Made by a program: the position numbers and the translations under genes. From CAZONU01 sp965370045 (GTDB lineage Bacteria; Planctomycetota; SZUA-567; JAKLDR01), in assembly GCA_965370045.1 (NCBI GenBank), contig CBDUSI010000175.1:1-6048 (forward strand): DNA of 6,048 nt, read 5' to 3'. Under the pieces are notes generated by a model that searched no databases, was not told where the DNA came from, and was given only the letters and a program-made list of their open reading frames with translations. Positions 1 through 6,000 of this stretch are shown here, piece by piece (the first letter of the stretch is position 1; every line of letters begins with the position of its first letter).

Positions 1-11
1 ATCTGAACCAT
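1..11 (-). CDS. Possible start of a next gene (edge-truncated), downstream of E1
   Basis: On the minus strand an ATG lies at 11-9, followed by GTT CAG and two more bases, giving Met-Val-Gln at the window edge. It comes 40 nt after the E1 stop, is in the same direction, and is preceded by a purine-rich GGGGGCAGA that could serve as a weak ribosome binding site. E1 genes of 2-oxoacid dehydrogenases are commonly followed by the lipoyl-bearing E2 acyltransferase gene, and E2 proteins often begin with a short segment of this type. Only three codons are visible, so identity cannot be judged. The call rests on position and operon logic, and it may be no gene at all. Confidence 0.15.
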
Positions 12-51
12 TCTGCCCCCAATCACGACGGCTCCATTTTTCAACGGCCTG

Positions 52-2178
52 CTAGTCCTCCATCAGCGAGAGGATGCCCTGCTCGATGCGCCCGGCGCTG
101 GGGATGAACACGCTTTCCAGGTTCTCGGCCATGGGCATGACTCCGTCGGGCGCGGTGACCGTCTCGAAGCGGGCATTGCCCTTCAGCGCTTTCAGCACCT
201 TGCTGACCACGGTGTGGACGATGTTGCCGGTGTCGGTGCCCTGGCTGACGCAGACCAGCCGGCCGGTCTTCTTCACCGAGGCGGTCACAGTGTCCAAATC
301 GAGCGGCGAGATGGTCCTGGGATCGATCACCTCGCAGGAGACGCCCTTGCGCTCCAGGCGCCGCGCGGCGTTGAAAGCCGAGTGCAGCATCCGCGAGTAG
401 GCCCACACGGTGACGTCGGAGCCCTCCTTGATGATCGCCGCCTTCCCGAACGGAATGCGGTAGAGTTCCTCCGGGACCATGGCCCCCACCGTTGCCGTGC
501 CGTAGAGCAGCTGATGCTCGAAGAAGATCACCGGCGCGTCCAGGCACACCGCCTCGACCAGCAGCCCCTTGGCGTCGAAGGGCGTCGAGGGCACGGCGAT
601 GCGCAGCCCGGGAATGGTCGCGTACTTGGAGACCAGCTCCTGCCCGTGCTGGCAGCTGTAGCCCTTGCCCCCGCCGATGGTGGTGCGCACCACCATGCGG
701 GCCAGCGCGTGGCCGCCGTACATGTAGTGAGCCTTGGCCGACTGGTTCTGAATCTGGTCCTCGGCCTGGGCCAGGAAGTCGTTGTACATGATCTCGACCA
801 CCGGGCGCAGGTGCCCGGTCATCCCCGCGCCGAGCGCGAAGCCCACGATGGCGTTCTCGGAGATCGGCGCGTTCCAGACGCGCTCCTTCCCGAAACGCTC
901 GGACAGGCCGCGGGTGGCCCCGAAGGCGCCGCCGTAGCCGGCCACGTCCTCGCCGAAGACCACCACGCGCTTATCGCGCTCCATGAGCCCGGCCAGCGTC
1001 TCGGTGATGGCGTCCCGCGTGGTCACCTTGCGCTCACAAGTCGCCGGGGCCGACTCCAGGACGGGGATCTTCGAGAGTTCGGGGTCGGAGCTTTCCGCGT
1101 AGACGTCTTCGAGCAGACTTTCTATGGCCGGTTCCGGCGCCTTCCAGGCGAACTGCACGGCCTCGTCTATCTTCGCCTCCACCTTCGAGTGCAGCTCATC
1201 GATCTCCTCGCGGGTCATCACTTTCGCTTCGAGCAGTCGCGCCTCGTAGGTCTTGACCGCGTCCCGGGACGCCCAGATGCTCTCCTCCTCGTCCGTGCGG
1301 TAGGAGCGGCAGTCGTCAGATAGTGAATGGCCCTTGTAGCGGAAGGTCTTGAATACGTAAAGCAGCGGGCCTTTCCCCGCGCGCAGCAGCTCGGCGGCCT
1401 CGCGGTATGCGTCCAGGCAGGCCAGCGCGTCCATGCCGTCGACTACTTCGCCGCGGATGCCGTAGGCCCAGGCACGCGCGACCAGGTCCTCGACCCTGGT
1501 GACCTCGTCCACCCGCCCGCTCATCCCCGCGCCGTTGTCCTCCACGGCGTAGAGCACCGGCACATGGAGTTGGCTGGCCATGTTCACGGCTTCGTGAAAG
1601 CTGCCGGTGTTGGTGGCCCCGTCGCCCGCGAAACAGAATACTATCTGGTCGCTGCCGGCGCGCTTGGCACCCAGAGCCGCGCCGCCGCCGATGGGAAAGC
1701 CCCCACCGACCACCCCGTTGGCGCCCAGGTGGTTCTTGGCGAACTCGGCGATGTGCATGGAACCGCCCTTGCCCTTGCAGGCCCCCGCGGCGCGGCCGAA
1801 CATCTCGGCCATCATGGTCTTGACGTCAGTGCCTTTAGCTATGGAATGTCCGTGGCCGCGGTGGTTGCTGGCGATGTAGTCGCTGTCCTTCAAGACCAGG
1901 GCGATGGGCGCCTCGCAGGCCTCCTGGCCCATGCAGAGGTGCGAGGCCCCGCGGTACTTGACCTCCGGGTCCTTGTAGGTGCCGGCCTTCAGCTCGACGA
2001 TGGTCTCCTCGAAGCGCCGGATAGTGACCATGACCTCCAGCAGCCTGACCGCGTCCTCGCGCGTCAGTTCGCCGCTTGCGAGCATTCCTTCGAGCGTCTT
2101 ATTGAACTTGTGCTTGGTAAGCGGCGGCGCGGTGATCTGGCCGGAGATGTTCTCGTGCCTGCGGACCGGGATGCTCAT
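52..2178 (-). CDS. Fused 2-oxoacid dehydrogenase E1, alpha and beta subunits in one chain
   Basis: A 708-aa thiamine-diphosphate enzyme that would decarboxylate a 2-oxoacid (pyruvate, a branched-chain oxoacid, or acetoin in the related Aco enzymes) and pass the acyl group to a lipoyl E2 partner in the cytoplasm. Residues about 40-350 are the E1-alpha half: HRGHGH (106-111), GKGGSMH (136-142), the ThDP/Mg motif GDGATN (185-190) closing at EDN (213-215), and the loop RYKGHSLSD (280-288) followed by SYRT. A linker at about 358-382 leads to the E1-beta half: GEDVAGYGGAFG (409-420), the PISE motif with the probable catalytic Glu441, EIMYNDF (462-468), and QHGQE with His511. Separate subunits are usually about 330-370 and 325 aa, so both halves look complete. 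The HRGHGH and GKGGSMH blocks resemble acetoin-type E1-alpha (AcoA), but substrate cannot be decided. The TAG stop is at 54-52. The ATG at 2178 is supported by a GAGGAGG ribosome binding site 11 nt upstream. Oddities: the usual ENN(x)Y of the ThDP loop reads EDNGA (Asp214, Ala217), and SDP reads SDD. No E2 or E3 is present in the window. Confidence 0.95.
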   Translation of the reverse strand: MSIPVRRHENISGQITAPPLTKHKFNKTLEGMLASGELTREDAVRLLEVMVTIRRFEETIVELKAGTYKDPEVKYRGASHLCMGQEACEAPIALVLKDSDYIASNHRGHGHSIAKGTDVKTMMAEMFGRAAGACKGKGGSMHIAEFAKNHLGANGVVGGGFPIGGGAALGAKRAGSDQIVFCFAGDGATNTGSFHEAVNMASQLHVPVLYAVEDNGAGMSGRVDEVTRVEDLVARAWAYGIRGEVVDGMDALACLDAYREAAELLRAGKGPLLYVFKTFRYKGHSLSDDCRSYRTDEEESIWASRDAVKTYEARLLEAKVMTREEIDELHSKVEAKIDEAVQFAWKAPEPAIESLLEDVYAESSDPELSKIPVLESAPATCERKVTTRDAITETLAGLMERDKRVVVFGEDVAGYGGAFGATRGLSERFGKERVWNAPISENAIVGFALGAGMTGHLRPVVEIMYNDFLAQAEDQIQNQSAKAHYMYGGHALARMVVRTTIGGGKGYSCQHGQELVSKYATIPGLRIAVPSTPFDAKGLLVEAVCLDAPVIFFEHQLLYGTATVGAMVPEELYRIPFGKAAIIKEGSDVTVWAYSRMLHSAFNAARRLERKGVSCEVIDPRTISPLDLDTVTASVKKTGRLVCVSQGTDTGNIVHTVVSKVLKALKGNARFETVTAPDGVMPMAENLESVFIPSAGRIEQGILSLMED

Positions 2179-2189
2179 TTGGGGGAAGA

Positions 2190-2196
2190 CCTCCTC
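2190..2196 (-). promoter_or_regulatory. Ribosome binding site of the fused E1 gene
   Basis: Reads GAGGAGG on the minus strand, a near-perfect anti-16S match, ending 11 nt before the ATG at 2178. It decides the start against later in-frame Met codons such as Met32. The spacing is slightly long but workable. Confidence 0.75.
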
Positions 2197-2240
2197 TGCT
2201 GGCGGTTTGCCTCGCGCTCAATTCTATTCCCGCGCCTGGG

Positions 2241-2246
2241 ATTATA
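2241..2246 (-). promoter_or_regulatory. Candidate -10 box of the E1 promoter
   Basis: The minus strand reads TATAAT exactly, in a locally A/T-rich patch inside high-GC DNA. At a 17-nt spacing the -35 hexamer would be AGCGAT (2269-2264), a poor match to TTGACA, so the promoter would either be weak or need an activator. A start site near 2234 would give a leader of about 56 nt containing the GAGGAGG site. The plus strand of the same patch contains TACAAT, but there is no good -35 at the right distance in that direction. Confidence 0.45.
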
Positions 2247-2288
2247 CAATACGGACGGCCCTCATCGCTTGGACATATTTGCCTACCG

Positions 2289-2314
2289 CTCAAAAGCGTG
2301 AGTCGCGCTTTGAG
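2289..2314. repeat. Imperfect inverted repeat upstream of the E1 promoter
   Basis: CTCAAAAGCG (2289-2298) faces CGCTTTGAG (2306-2314): nine paired positions with one bulged A and a 7-nt centre. It lies about 55-80 bp upstream of the inferred E1 start site, where a dimeric activator could bind. With no T tract on either side it is not a typical terminator. A regulatory role is inferred from position and symmetry only. Confidence 0.35.
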
Positions 2315-2361
2315 GGTACTTCCCGGCGTTTTCATCGGGAGAGACGTGCGGGCGCAGCGCG

Positions 2362-2382
2362 GGCGGCGCTTCGTAAGCCGCC
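2362..2382. repeat. GC-rich inverted repeat in the divergent intergenic region
   Basis: GGCGGC (2362-2367) and GCCGCC (2377-2382) pair across a 9-nt loop; CTT and AAG inside the loop offer an alternative pairing. No T tract follows, so a terminator is unlikely. It may be an operator, a leader structure if transcription starts upstream, or simply a chance structure in high-GC DNA. Confidence 0.25.
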
Positions 2383-2430
2383 TCAAATGGCGATATACGG
2401 GCTGCTTTCCGGCTCTCAAGAAAGCCCGGT

Positions 2431-2459
2431 TTGACTCCCCGGCTGCGGCGAGTTACTTT
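2431..2459 (+). promoter_or_regulatory. Weak sigma70-like promoter candidate for the sigma factor gene
   Basis: TTGACT (2431-2436, five of six to the -35 consensus) is followed after 17 nt by TACTTT (2454-2459), which matches the -10 consensus only at the first two and last positions. Orientation and distance (about 65 nt to the start codon) suit a basal promoter for the sigma/anti-sigma operon, but the -10 is poor. Confidence 0.25.
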
Positions 2460-2472
2460 TTAGGCAGGAAAT

Positions 2473-2501
2473 TGCGAAACCAGCGGGCCGGGGTGGCCGT
2501 C
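2473..2501 (+). promoter_or_regulatory. Candidate ECF-type (autoregulatory) promoter of the sigma operon
   Basis: GCGAAAC ending at 2480 is followed after 17 nt by CGTC (2498-2501). A GAAC/GAAAC-like -35 with a CGTC/CGTA-like -10 at 16-17 nt is the usual architecture of promoters read by ECF sigma factors, and such genes commonly activate themselves. A start near 2508 would leave a leader of about 23 nt carrying the ribosome binding site. Seen directly are the two boxes and the spacing; autoregulation is inference. Confidence 0.4.
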
Positions 2502-2516
2502 TACCCAACTGAGAGA

Positions 2517-2524
2517 GGGAAGGA
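2517..2524 (+). promoter_or_regulatory. Ribosome binding site of the sigma factor gene
   Basis: The purine-rich GGGAAGGA ends 6 nt before the ATG at 2531, an optimal spacing, and fixes that start codon. Confidence 0.65.
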
Positions 2525-2530
2525 CCCTCG

Positions 2531-3073
2531 ATGAATCAGGCAGACGCAGAGCTGGCCCGAGCTTGGGCCCAACGGGGAGACCGTGGCGCGATGAAAGCGC
2601 TCTACGATCGCCACGCCGACAAGGTCTACGCCTTCGCGCGGAGCATGTCCGGCAACGGCGAGCTGGCCACCGAGGCCGTGCAGGAGACCTTCCTGCGCGC
2701 GGCGCGCGGCTGTGGGAATTTCAAGGGGAACGCGCAGTTCAGCACCTGGCTCCTGGCGGTGGCCCGCAGCGTGGTCCACGACCTGGGCCGCGCGGCGGCC
2801 AAGCGCTCCCGCGACGAGAGCTTCGACCCCCATCCCCGCAACAATCCCGGACCCACTGAGGACCTCGATTCCCGGGAGCTCACGGAGACCGTCCGTCGAG
2901 CCGTGATGCGTCTGCCTGAACGTGAACGGGCCGCCGTGACCCTCTGTGAGCTCCAGGAGCTTCCCCTGGCCGAGGCCGCAACGGTGCTCGGCTGGAAGGT
3001 GGGCCGCCTGAAGAGCGTGCTGTTTCGCGCGCGCGGGCGGCTGAAGCAGGACTTGGCCCCCTACATGGCCTAG
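2531..3073 (+). CDS. ECF-type RNA polymerase sigma factor (sigma-70 family)
   Basis: A 180-aa cytoplasmic transcription initiation factor, of normal length for the two-domain ECF class. Sigma region 2 spans about residues 18-90: the ALYDRHADKVYAFA segment (23-36), the core-binding stretch ending AVQETFLRAAR (49-59), and FSTWLLAVARSVVHD (70-84), the counterpart of the typical FxTWLxxIARN of regions 2.3-2.4 that melts and reads the -10. The linker at about 91-115 is Pro/Asp-rich. Sigma region 4 spans about 117-172: AVMRLPERERAAVTLCELQELPLAEAA, then the helix-turn-helix ending in GWKVGRLKSVLFRARGRL, which reads the -35. There is no C-terminal extension. The usual Asp of the DxVQE block is Glu48. 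The next gene starts 23 nt after the stop, so the two are very likely co-transcribed, and that protein is the probable anti-sigma/sensor partner. The ECF subgroup and regulon cannot be read from the sequence. Confidence 0.95.
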   Translation: MNQADAELARAWAQRGDRGAMKALYDRHADKVYAFARSMSGNGELATEAVQETFLRAARGCGNFKGNAQFSTWLLAVARSVVHDLGRAAAKRSRDESFDPHPRNNPGPTEDLDSRELTETVRRAVMRLPERERAAVTLCELQELPLAEAATVLGWKVGRLKSVLFRARGRLKQDLAPYMA

Positions 3074-3085
3074 CATTGGGGCCGC

Positions 3086-3090
3086 AGGAG
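3086..3090 (+). promoter_or_regulatory. Ribosome binding site deciding the start of the DUF4349-like gene
   Basis: AGGAG ends 6 nt before ATG 3097. The frame also opens with a TTG at 3076, only 2 nt after the sigma stop, but the AGGAG would then lie inside the coding sequence. The ATG at 3097 is therefore preferred, giving 941 rather than 948 residues. Confidence 0.7.
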
Positions 3091-3096
3091 AACGAA

Positions 3097-5922
3097 ATGC
3101 AGACCACAGACCCGAGCGACCAGAAGCTGGACGCGCTGCTGGGGCGCCTCAAGGAGCCGGTTCCCGCCGTGGAGCTCGACGGCGCCTGGCGGGTGATCGA
3201 TTCCAGACTGAAATGGAGGAAGCCGATGAGTCCCCTGTCCTTTGCCTTTTCCGCCCGCCGGCCCAGGCTGGTCGCCTACATGGCCGCCGCGGCCGTGCTG
3301 CTCCTGGCCTTCATAGTGGGCGCGGCCCAGGCCCCGGTGAGCGACCTGGACCTGGGCGGCGTGCTGGGCGGTGAACGGGAGGCCCCGCAGGCCCCGCGCG
3401 GCGATGCTGATAGTAACGGGCCGGGCTTGAGTGGCCCCGAAATGATGGTCGAGAGAGATGACATTGACGAGGGCAAGCCCGGCAGCGGCGGCCGCTGGGC
3501 GAAGGGGGGGATAGGCTACGGCGGCAGGAAAGCCGAGAAGAAGAAGGCCCGCGGCTGGGCGCAGCCAGACCGGAAAGAAGCTAGGGGGAGCATTCGCACA
3601 GGCATAGGCCGCGACATCTACAAGGATGCGCTTGCAGACCCCGAGCGGCCCCATTCCCGCCTCCTGGTCCTGCAGGACAAGTCCGCGAGCATGGCCAACT
3701 CCAAGTACGCCCAGGCGGCGCGGGCGCTGCTGGCCCGTCAGGCGGCCCCCCCCCCAAAGCCCGGGAAGGGTTCTCACCGATTTGGCTACAGGAGCGGCGG
3801 GAAAGCGGGCGGGGGCCGATCGAAGAGGCCCCCGGCGGCCACGTCCGCGAAGCGCCAGTTCAAGAAACGCGGCGCGCCCCGGGACGACTCGGGTTACGGC
3901 CTCGGAGGGAAGACCGGCAAGGGCCCCCGGGGTTCGGCGCGCTCGGCCCGGAAGATCATCAAGACCGCCGTCCTGGAGATGGAGGTCGTCAAGTTCTCCG
4001 ACGCCGGCCTCAAGATCGACGCGCTGGTCGCGCGCTACGCCGGTTTCTATGCGGACAGCAAGGTCACTCAGAACTCCGACGGCACCACCGGTGGCTACTA
4101 CGTTATCCGCGTGCCCCAGGCGGCCTTCGCGTCGCTCTACGCCGAGCTCAAGAAGCTGGGCCGCGTGCGCGTCGAGAACGCCAAGGGCCGGGACGTCACC
4201 GCGCAGTTCACCGACCTGGCGGCGCGCATCCGTAACCTCGAACACATCGAGAAGCGCCTGCTGGCCCTGCTGGTCGAAAAGAAGCGCCGCGGCAAGATGA
4301 CCGAAATCCTGGAGGTCGAGCGCGAGCTCGGCAAGCGCCGCGAGCAGATCGAGAGGTTCCAGGGCTCCATGCGCGTGATGGTCGACAGCATCTCCTACGG
4401 GACCATCCACCTGACCGTGGCCGAGCCGGCACGCATCGTGCCCGCCGCGGACTTCAGCATCGAGGTCAAGGACGCCCTGGCGGCCGACAAGAGCATTATT
4501 CCCCTCATGGCCGGGCTGGGCGGCCAGGTGGCCAGCCGCCAGTCGCTCAAGCGCAACGACGGGACCACGCAGGTCAGCCTGACCCTCAAGATTCCCATGC
4601 CCAAGTTCGGCGATCTCGTTAACGGCATCAAGGCCCTGGGCCGCGCCGACCGCGAGAACGTGCGGGGCTACAACCCCGGGGCCATCGCCCGCGACCCCGG
4701 CGCCAAGGACGTGATGAGCCTGGTGCGCCTGGTGCTCACCGAGCCCCGGCGCCAGAAGCCCGGCGGGGTGGCCAACATCGAGGTGAAGAACCTCAAGGAC
4801 GCCTCCCTGGCCGTGGGTGCGCTCTTGAAGCGCCTGGACGGAACGCTGGTCAGCCGCCAGGAGCAGCGCAGCGGCCCGACCGCCACCGCGGATTACAGGG
4901 TGCGCGTGGCCCGGGCGCGCTTCGCCGAGCTGGCCGCGGCGCTCTCGACCATCGGGCGCATCGAGAAGAAGCAGCTGGTCGGCGTGGACGTGCTGGTCGT
5001 GGAGGGCCCCGCCGCGGAGGTGCCCTGCGACCTGACCCTGACCATCTACGAGCGCACCCGCCAGGTGCCCAGCGGGGCGGTTTCGGTGGGTACCACTGAC
5101 CTGGACAAGGCCGCCGATGCGGTCCGCAAGTTGCTGGCCAGCGTTGACGGCCAGATGCTGAGCCACACCGAGAGCCGCATCCCCGGCGGCGTGTCCCACG
5201 CGCAGTACACCCTGCGCTGCCGCCGGGCCAGGTTCGCCGCCCTGGTCGGCAGCCTCGACGGCGTCGGCCGCATCGAGAAGAAAAACATCCGGGGCCTGAG
5301 CCACGAGGAACTCACCGGCGACGCCGGCCAGGTGCTCTGCACCATGACCCTGATCGTCTTCGAGCGCCGCGCCCCGGTGCCCAGCGCCACCCTGCAGATA
5401 GTGGTGGAGGACACCGAAGAGGCCTCCGCCGCGCTCGAGAAGCTGCGCGACGCCGCCAAGGCCAAGACCACCCGGGTGAACCGCAAGCGCGAGGAGAACG
5501 GTGCCACCCAGGAGGACTGGGAGCTGCGGGTGCCCGTCGCCGAGTTCGAGAGCTTCGTCTCCGGCGTCGAGAAGGTCGGCGAGGTCAAGGTCCGCGTGGT
5601 GCAGGGGATCGGTGCCGGGCTCACTGAGCAGCCCGACCCCAAGGCCCTGGCCCAGGTGGACATCACCTTGCGCAAGCCCAGCGCGGTGACCGCCCCTCCG
5701 CCGGGGACCTTCCGGGGGACGCTCAGCGCCGCCTTCGGGTTCCTCTGGCGGCTGGTGCAGATCGTCATCTTCGGGCTGATCGTCATAGTCCCGCTGGGGA
5801 TTGCTCTCTTGGCAGTGATCAAGCTGCTGATGCGCCTGTTCAAGGGCCGCAACTCCGGGAAGCCCCTGCCCTCGACGGCGGGCGCCGATGCCCAGAGCGA
5901 GGAGGCTCCCAAGAACGAGTAA
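3097..5922 (+). CDS. Membrane-anchored DUF4349-like multidomain protein, probable anti-sigma factor/sensor
   Basis: A 941-aa protein with two membrane helices. Residues 1-58 form a short cytoplasmic segment (LDALLGRLKEP at 11-21, AWRVIDSRLKWR at 30-41) like the sigma-binding ends of anti-sigma factors, but without the zinc HxxxCxxC motif. TM1 is about 59-79, preceded by RRPR. Residues 80-285 are a low-complexity Gly/Lys/Arg/Pro linker. Residues about 286-442 match the DUF4349 pattern: KIIKTAVLEMEV, a GYYVIRVP strand, LGRVRVENAKGRDVT, a charged helical hairpin (about 371-425) and the closing strand SYGTIHLTV. Four further modules (about 449-556, 557-658, 659-762, 763-860) keep the strand-helix pattern but lack the hairpin. 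TM2 is about 884-910, followed by basic residues, giving an N-in/C-in topology with a large outside part. Family members are generally much shorter, often near 300 aa. It lies 23 nt after the ECF sigma gene, which supports an anti-sigma role; this is inference, and the ligand is unknown. Alternative: an envelope protein merely controlled by that sigma factor. Confidence 0.85.
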   Translation: MQTTDPSDQKLDALLGRLKEPVPAVELDGAWRVIDSRLKWRKPMSPLSFAFSARRPRLVAYMAAAAVLLLAFIVGAAQAPVSDLDLGGVLGGEREAPQAPRGDADSNGPGLSGPEMMVERDDIDEGKPGSGGRWAKGGIGYGGRKAEKKKARGWAQPDRKEARGSIRTGIGRDIYKDALADPERPHSRLLVLQDKSASMANSKYAQAARALLARQAAPPPKPGKGSHRFGYRSGGKAGGGRSKRPPAATSAKRQFKKRGAPRDDSGYGLGGKTGKGPRGSARSARKIIKTAVLEMEVVKFSDAGLKIDALVARYAGFYADSKVTQNSDGTTGGYYVIRVPQAAFASLYAELKKLGRVRVENAKGRDVTAQFTDLAARIRNLEHIEKRLLALLVEKKRRGKMTEILEVERELGKRREQIERFQGSMRVMVDSISYGTIHLTVAEPARIVPAADFSIEVKDALAADKSIIPLMAGLGGQVASRQSLKRNDGTTQVSLTLKIPMPKFGDLVNGIKALGRADRENVRGYNPGAIARDPGAKDVMSLVRLVLTEPRRQKPGGVANIEVKNLKDASLAVGALLKRLDGTLVSRQEQRSGPTATADYRVRVARARFAELAAALSTIGRIEKKQLVGVDVLVVEGPAAEVPCDLTLTIYERTRQVPSGAVSVGTTDLDKAADAVRKLLASVDGQMLSHTESRIPGGVSHAQYTLRCRRARFAALVGSLDGVGRIEKKNIRGLSHEELTGDAGQVLCTMTLIVFERRAPVPSATLQIVVEDTEEASAALEKLRDAAKAKTTRVNRKREENGATQEDWELRVPVAEFESFVSGVEKVGEVKVRVVQGIGAGLTEQPDPKALAQVDITLRKPSAVTAPPPGTFRGTLSAAFGFLWRLVQIVIFGLIVIVPLGIALLAVIKLLMRLFKGRNSGKPLPSTAGADAQSEEAPKNE
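3508..3933 (+). repeat. Basic Gly-Tyr-Gly-Gly-Lys linker with three short degenerate repeats
   Basis: Within the membrane protein, three short motifs recur in the linker: GIGYGGRKAEKK (starting at residue 138), RFGYRSGGKAGGG (228) and DSGYGLGGKTGKG (264). Residues 121-290 contain 42 Lys/Arg against 14 Asp/Glu, and none of the acidic residues fall between Asp194 and Asp263. By the membrane topology this segment is outside the cytoplasm. Its codons include rarer choices (ATA, AGG, GCT) than the domains around it, consistent with a fast-evolving spacer. Confidence 0.55.
3746..3755 (+). repeat. Ten-C homopolymer inside the DUF4349-like gene
   Basis: An uninterrupted run of ten C residues encodes part of Ala-Pro-Pro-Pro near residues 217-220. 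With ten Cs, the upstream TM1 part and the downstream DUF4349 part are in the same frame, so the reading frame as given is intact. Loss of one C would shift into a frame that stays open to about 4300 and would remove all external domains and TM2. Confidence 0.8.
4441..5676 (+). repeat. Four tandem hairpin-less DUF4349-like modules (protein-level repeat)
   Basis: Four units of about 100 residues follow the canonical domain. Each has an opening strand (FSIEVKD, ANIEVKN, VSVGTTD, LQIVVED), a helix, a loop with Gly and polar residues, a strand ending before a Phe-containing helix (MPKFGDLVNGIKALGR, RARFAELAAALSTIGR, RARFAALVGSLDGVGR, VAEFESFVSGVEKVGE), and a closing strand (VRLVLTEP, LTLTIYER, MTLIVFER, VDITLRKP). 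Units 2 and 3 are the most alike, sharing GRIEKK 104 residues apart, which suggests the latest duplication. The DNA itself is well diverged. Confidence 0.7.
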
Positions 5923-5947
5923 GTTAACAGGAAGCGCGAAGACAAAC

Positions 5948-5980
5948 GGGGCGGCCCTTTGGGGTCGCCCCACTCTTTTC
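5948..5980 (+). terminator. Intrinsic terminator after the sigma/anti-sigma operon
   Basis: GGGGCGGCCC (5948-5957) pairs with GGGTCGCCCC (5962-5971) in a 10-bp stem with one G-U pair and a 4-nt TTTG loop, followed by CTCTTTTC (5973-5980). It begins 25 nt after the stop codon of the membrane protein. In the opposite direction the hairpin is followed by GTTTGTC, so it may also act weakly on minus-strand transcripts from the right. Confidence 0.8.
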
Positions 5981-6000
5981 GGCGTGAAAGCGCCGGCCTG

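Larger units (their letters stand above)
2179..2530. other. Divergent intergenic regulatory region between E1 and the sigma factor
   Basis: 352 bp separate the two divergent start codons. It holds a minus-strand TATAAT for E1, two inverted repeats (2289-2314 and 2362-2382), a weaker plus-strand sigma70-like element and an ECF-like element next to the sigma gene. A 78-codon open frame crosses it on the plus strand from 2298 and runs into the sigma start, but it is Arg-rich, has no recognisable domain and no convincing ribosome binding site, so I do not call it a gene. Confidence 0.7.

Noticed and set aside
214..1323. Open frames antisense to E1, including 369 and 324 codons (214-1323 and 1327-2301)
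   Set aside because: They overlie a fully recognisable E1 sequence and contain His/Gly/Arg-rich shadow peptides without motifs.
2398..2428. CGGGCT ... AGCCCG inverted repeat in the intergenic region as a terminator
   Set aside because: Only 6 bp pair across a 19-nt loop and there is no T tract after the stem.
2298..2534. A 78-codon plus-strand frame in the intergenic region
   Set aside because: It overlaps the sigma start, is Arg-rich, lacks a good ribosome binding site and covers the promoter-like elements.
3076..3096. TTG start seven codons upstream of the membrane protein ATG
   Set aside because: A well-spaced AGGAG directs initiation at the ATG at 3097, and no comparable site precedes the TTG at the right distance.
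3070..5973. A 967-codon open frame antisense to the membrane protein gene
   Set aside because: It is the mirror of a high-GC coding frame with G/C-biased third positions. It is rich in Gly, Ala, Leu and His with no domain pattern, and the sense frame has clear membrane helices and repeated domains.
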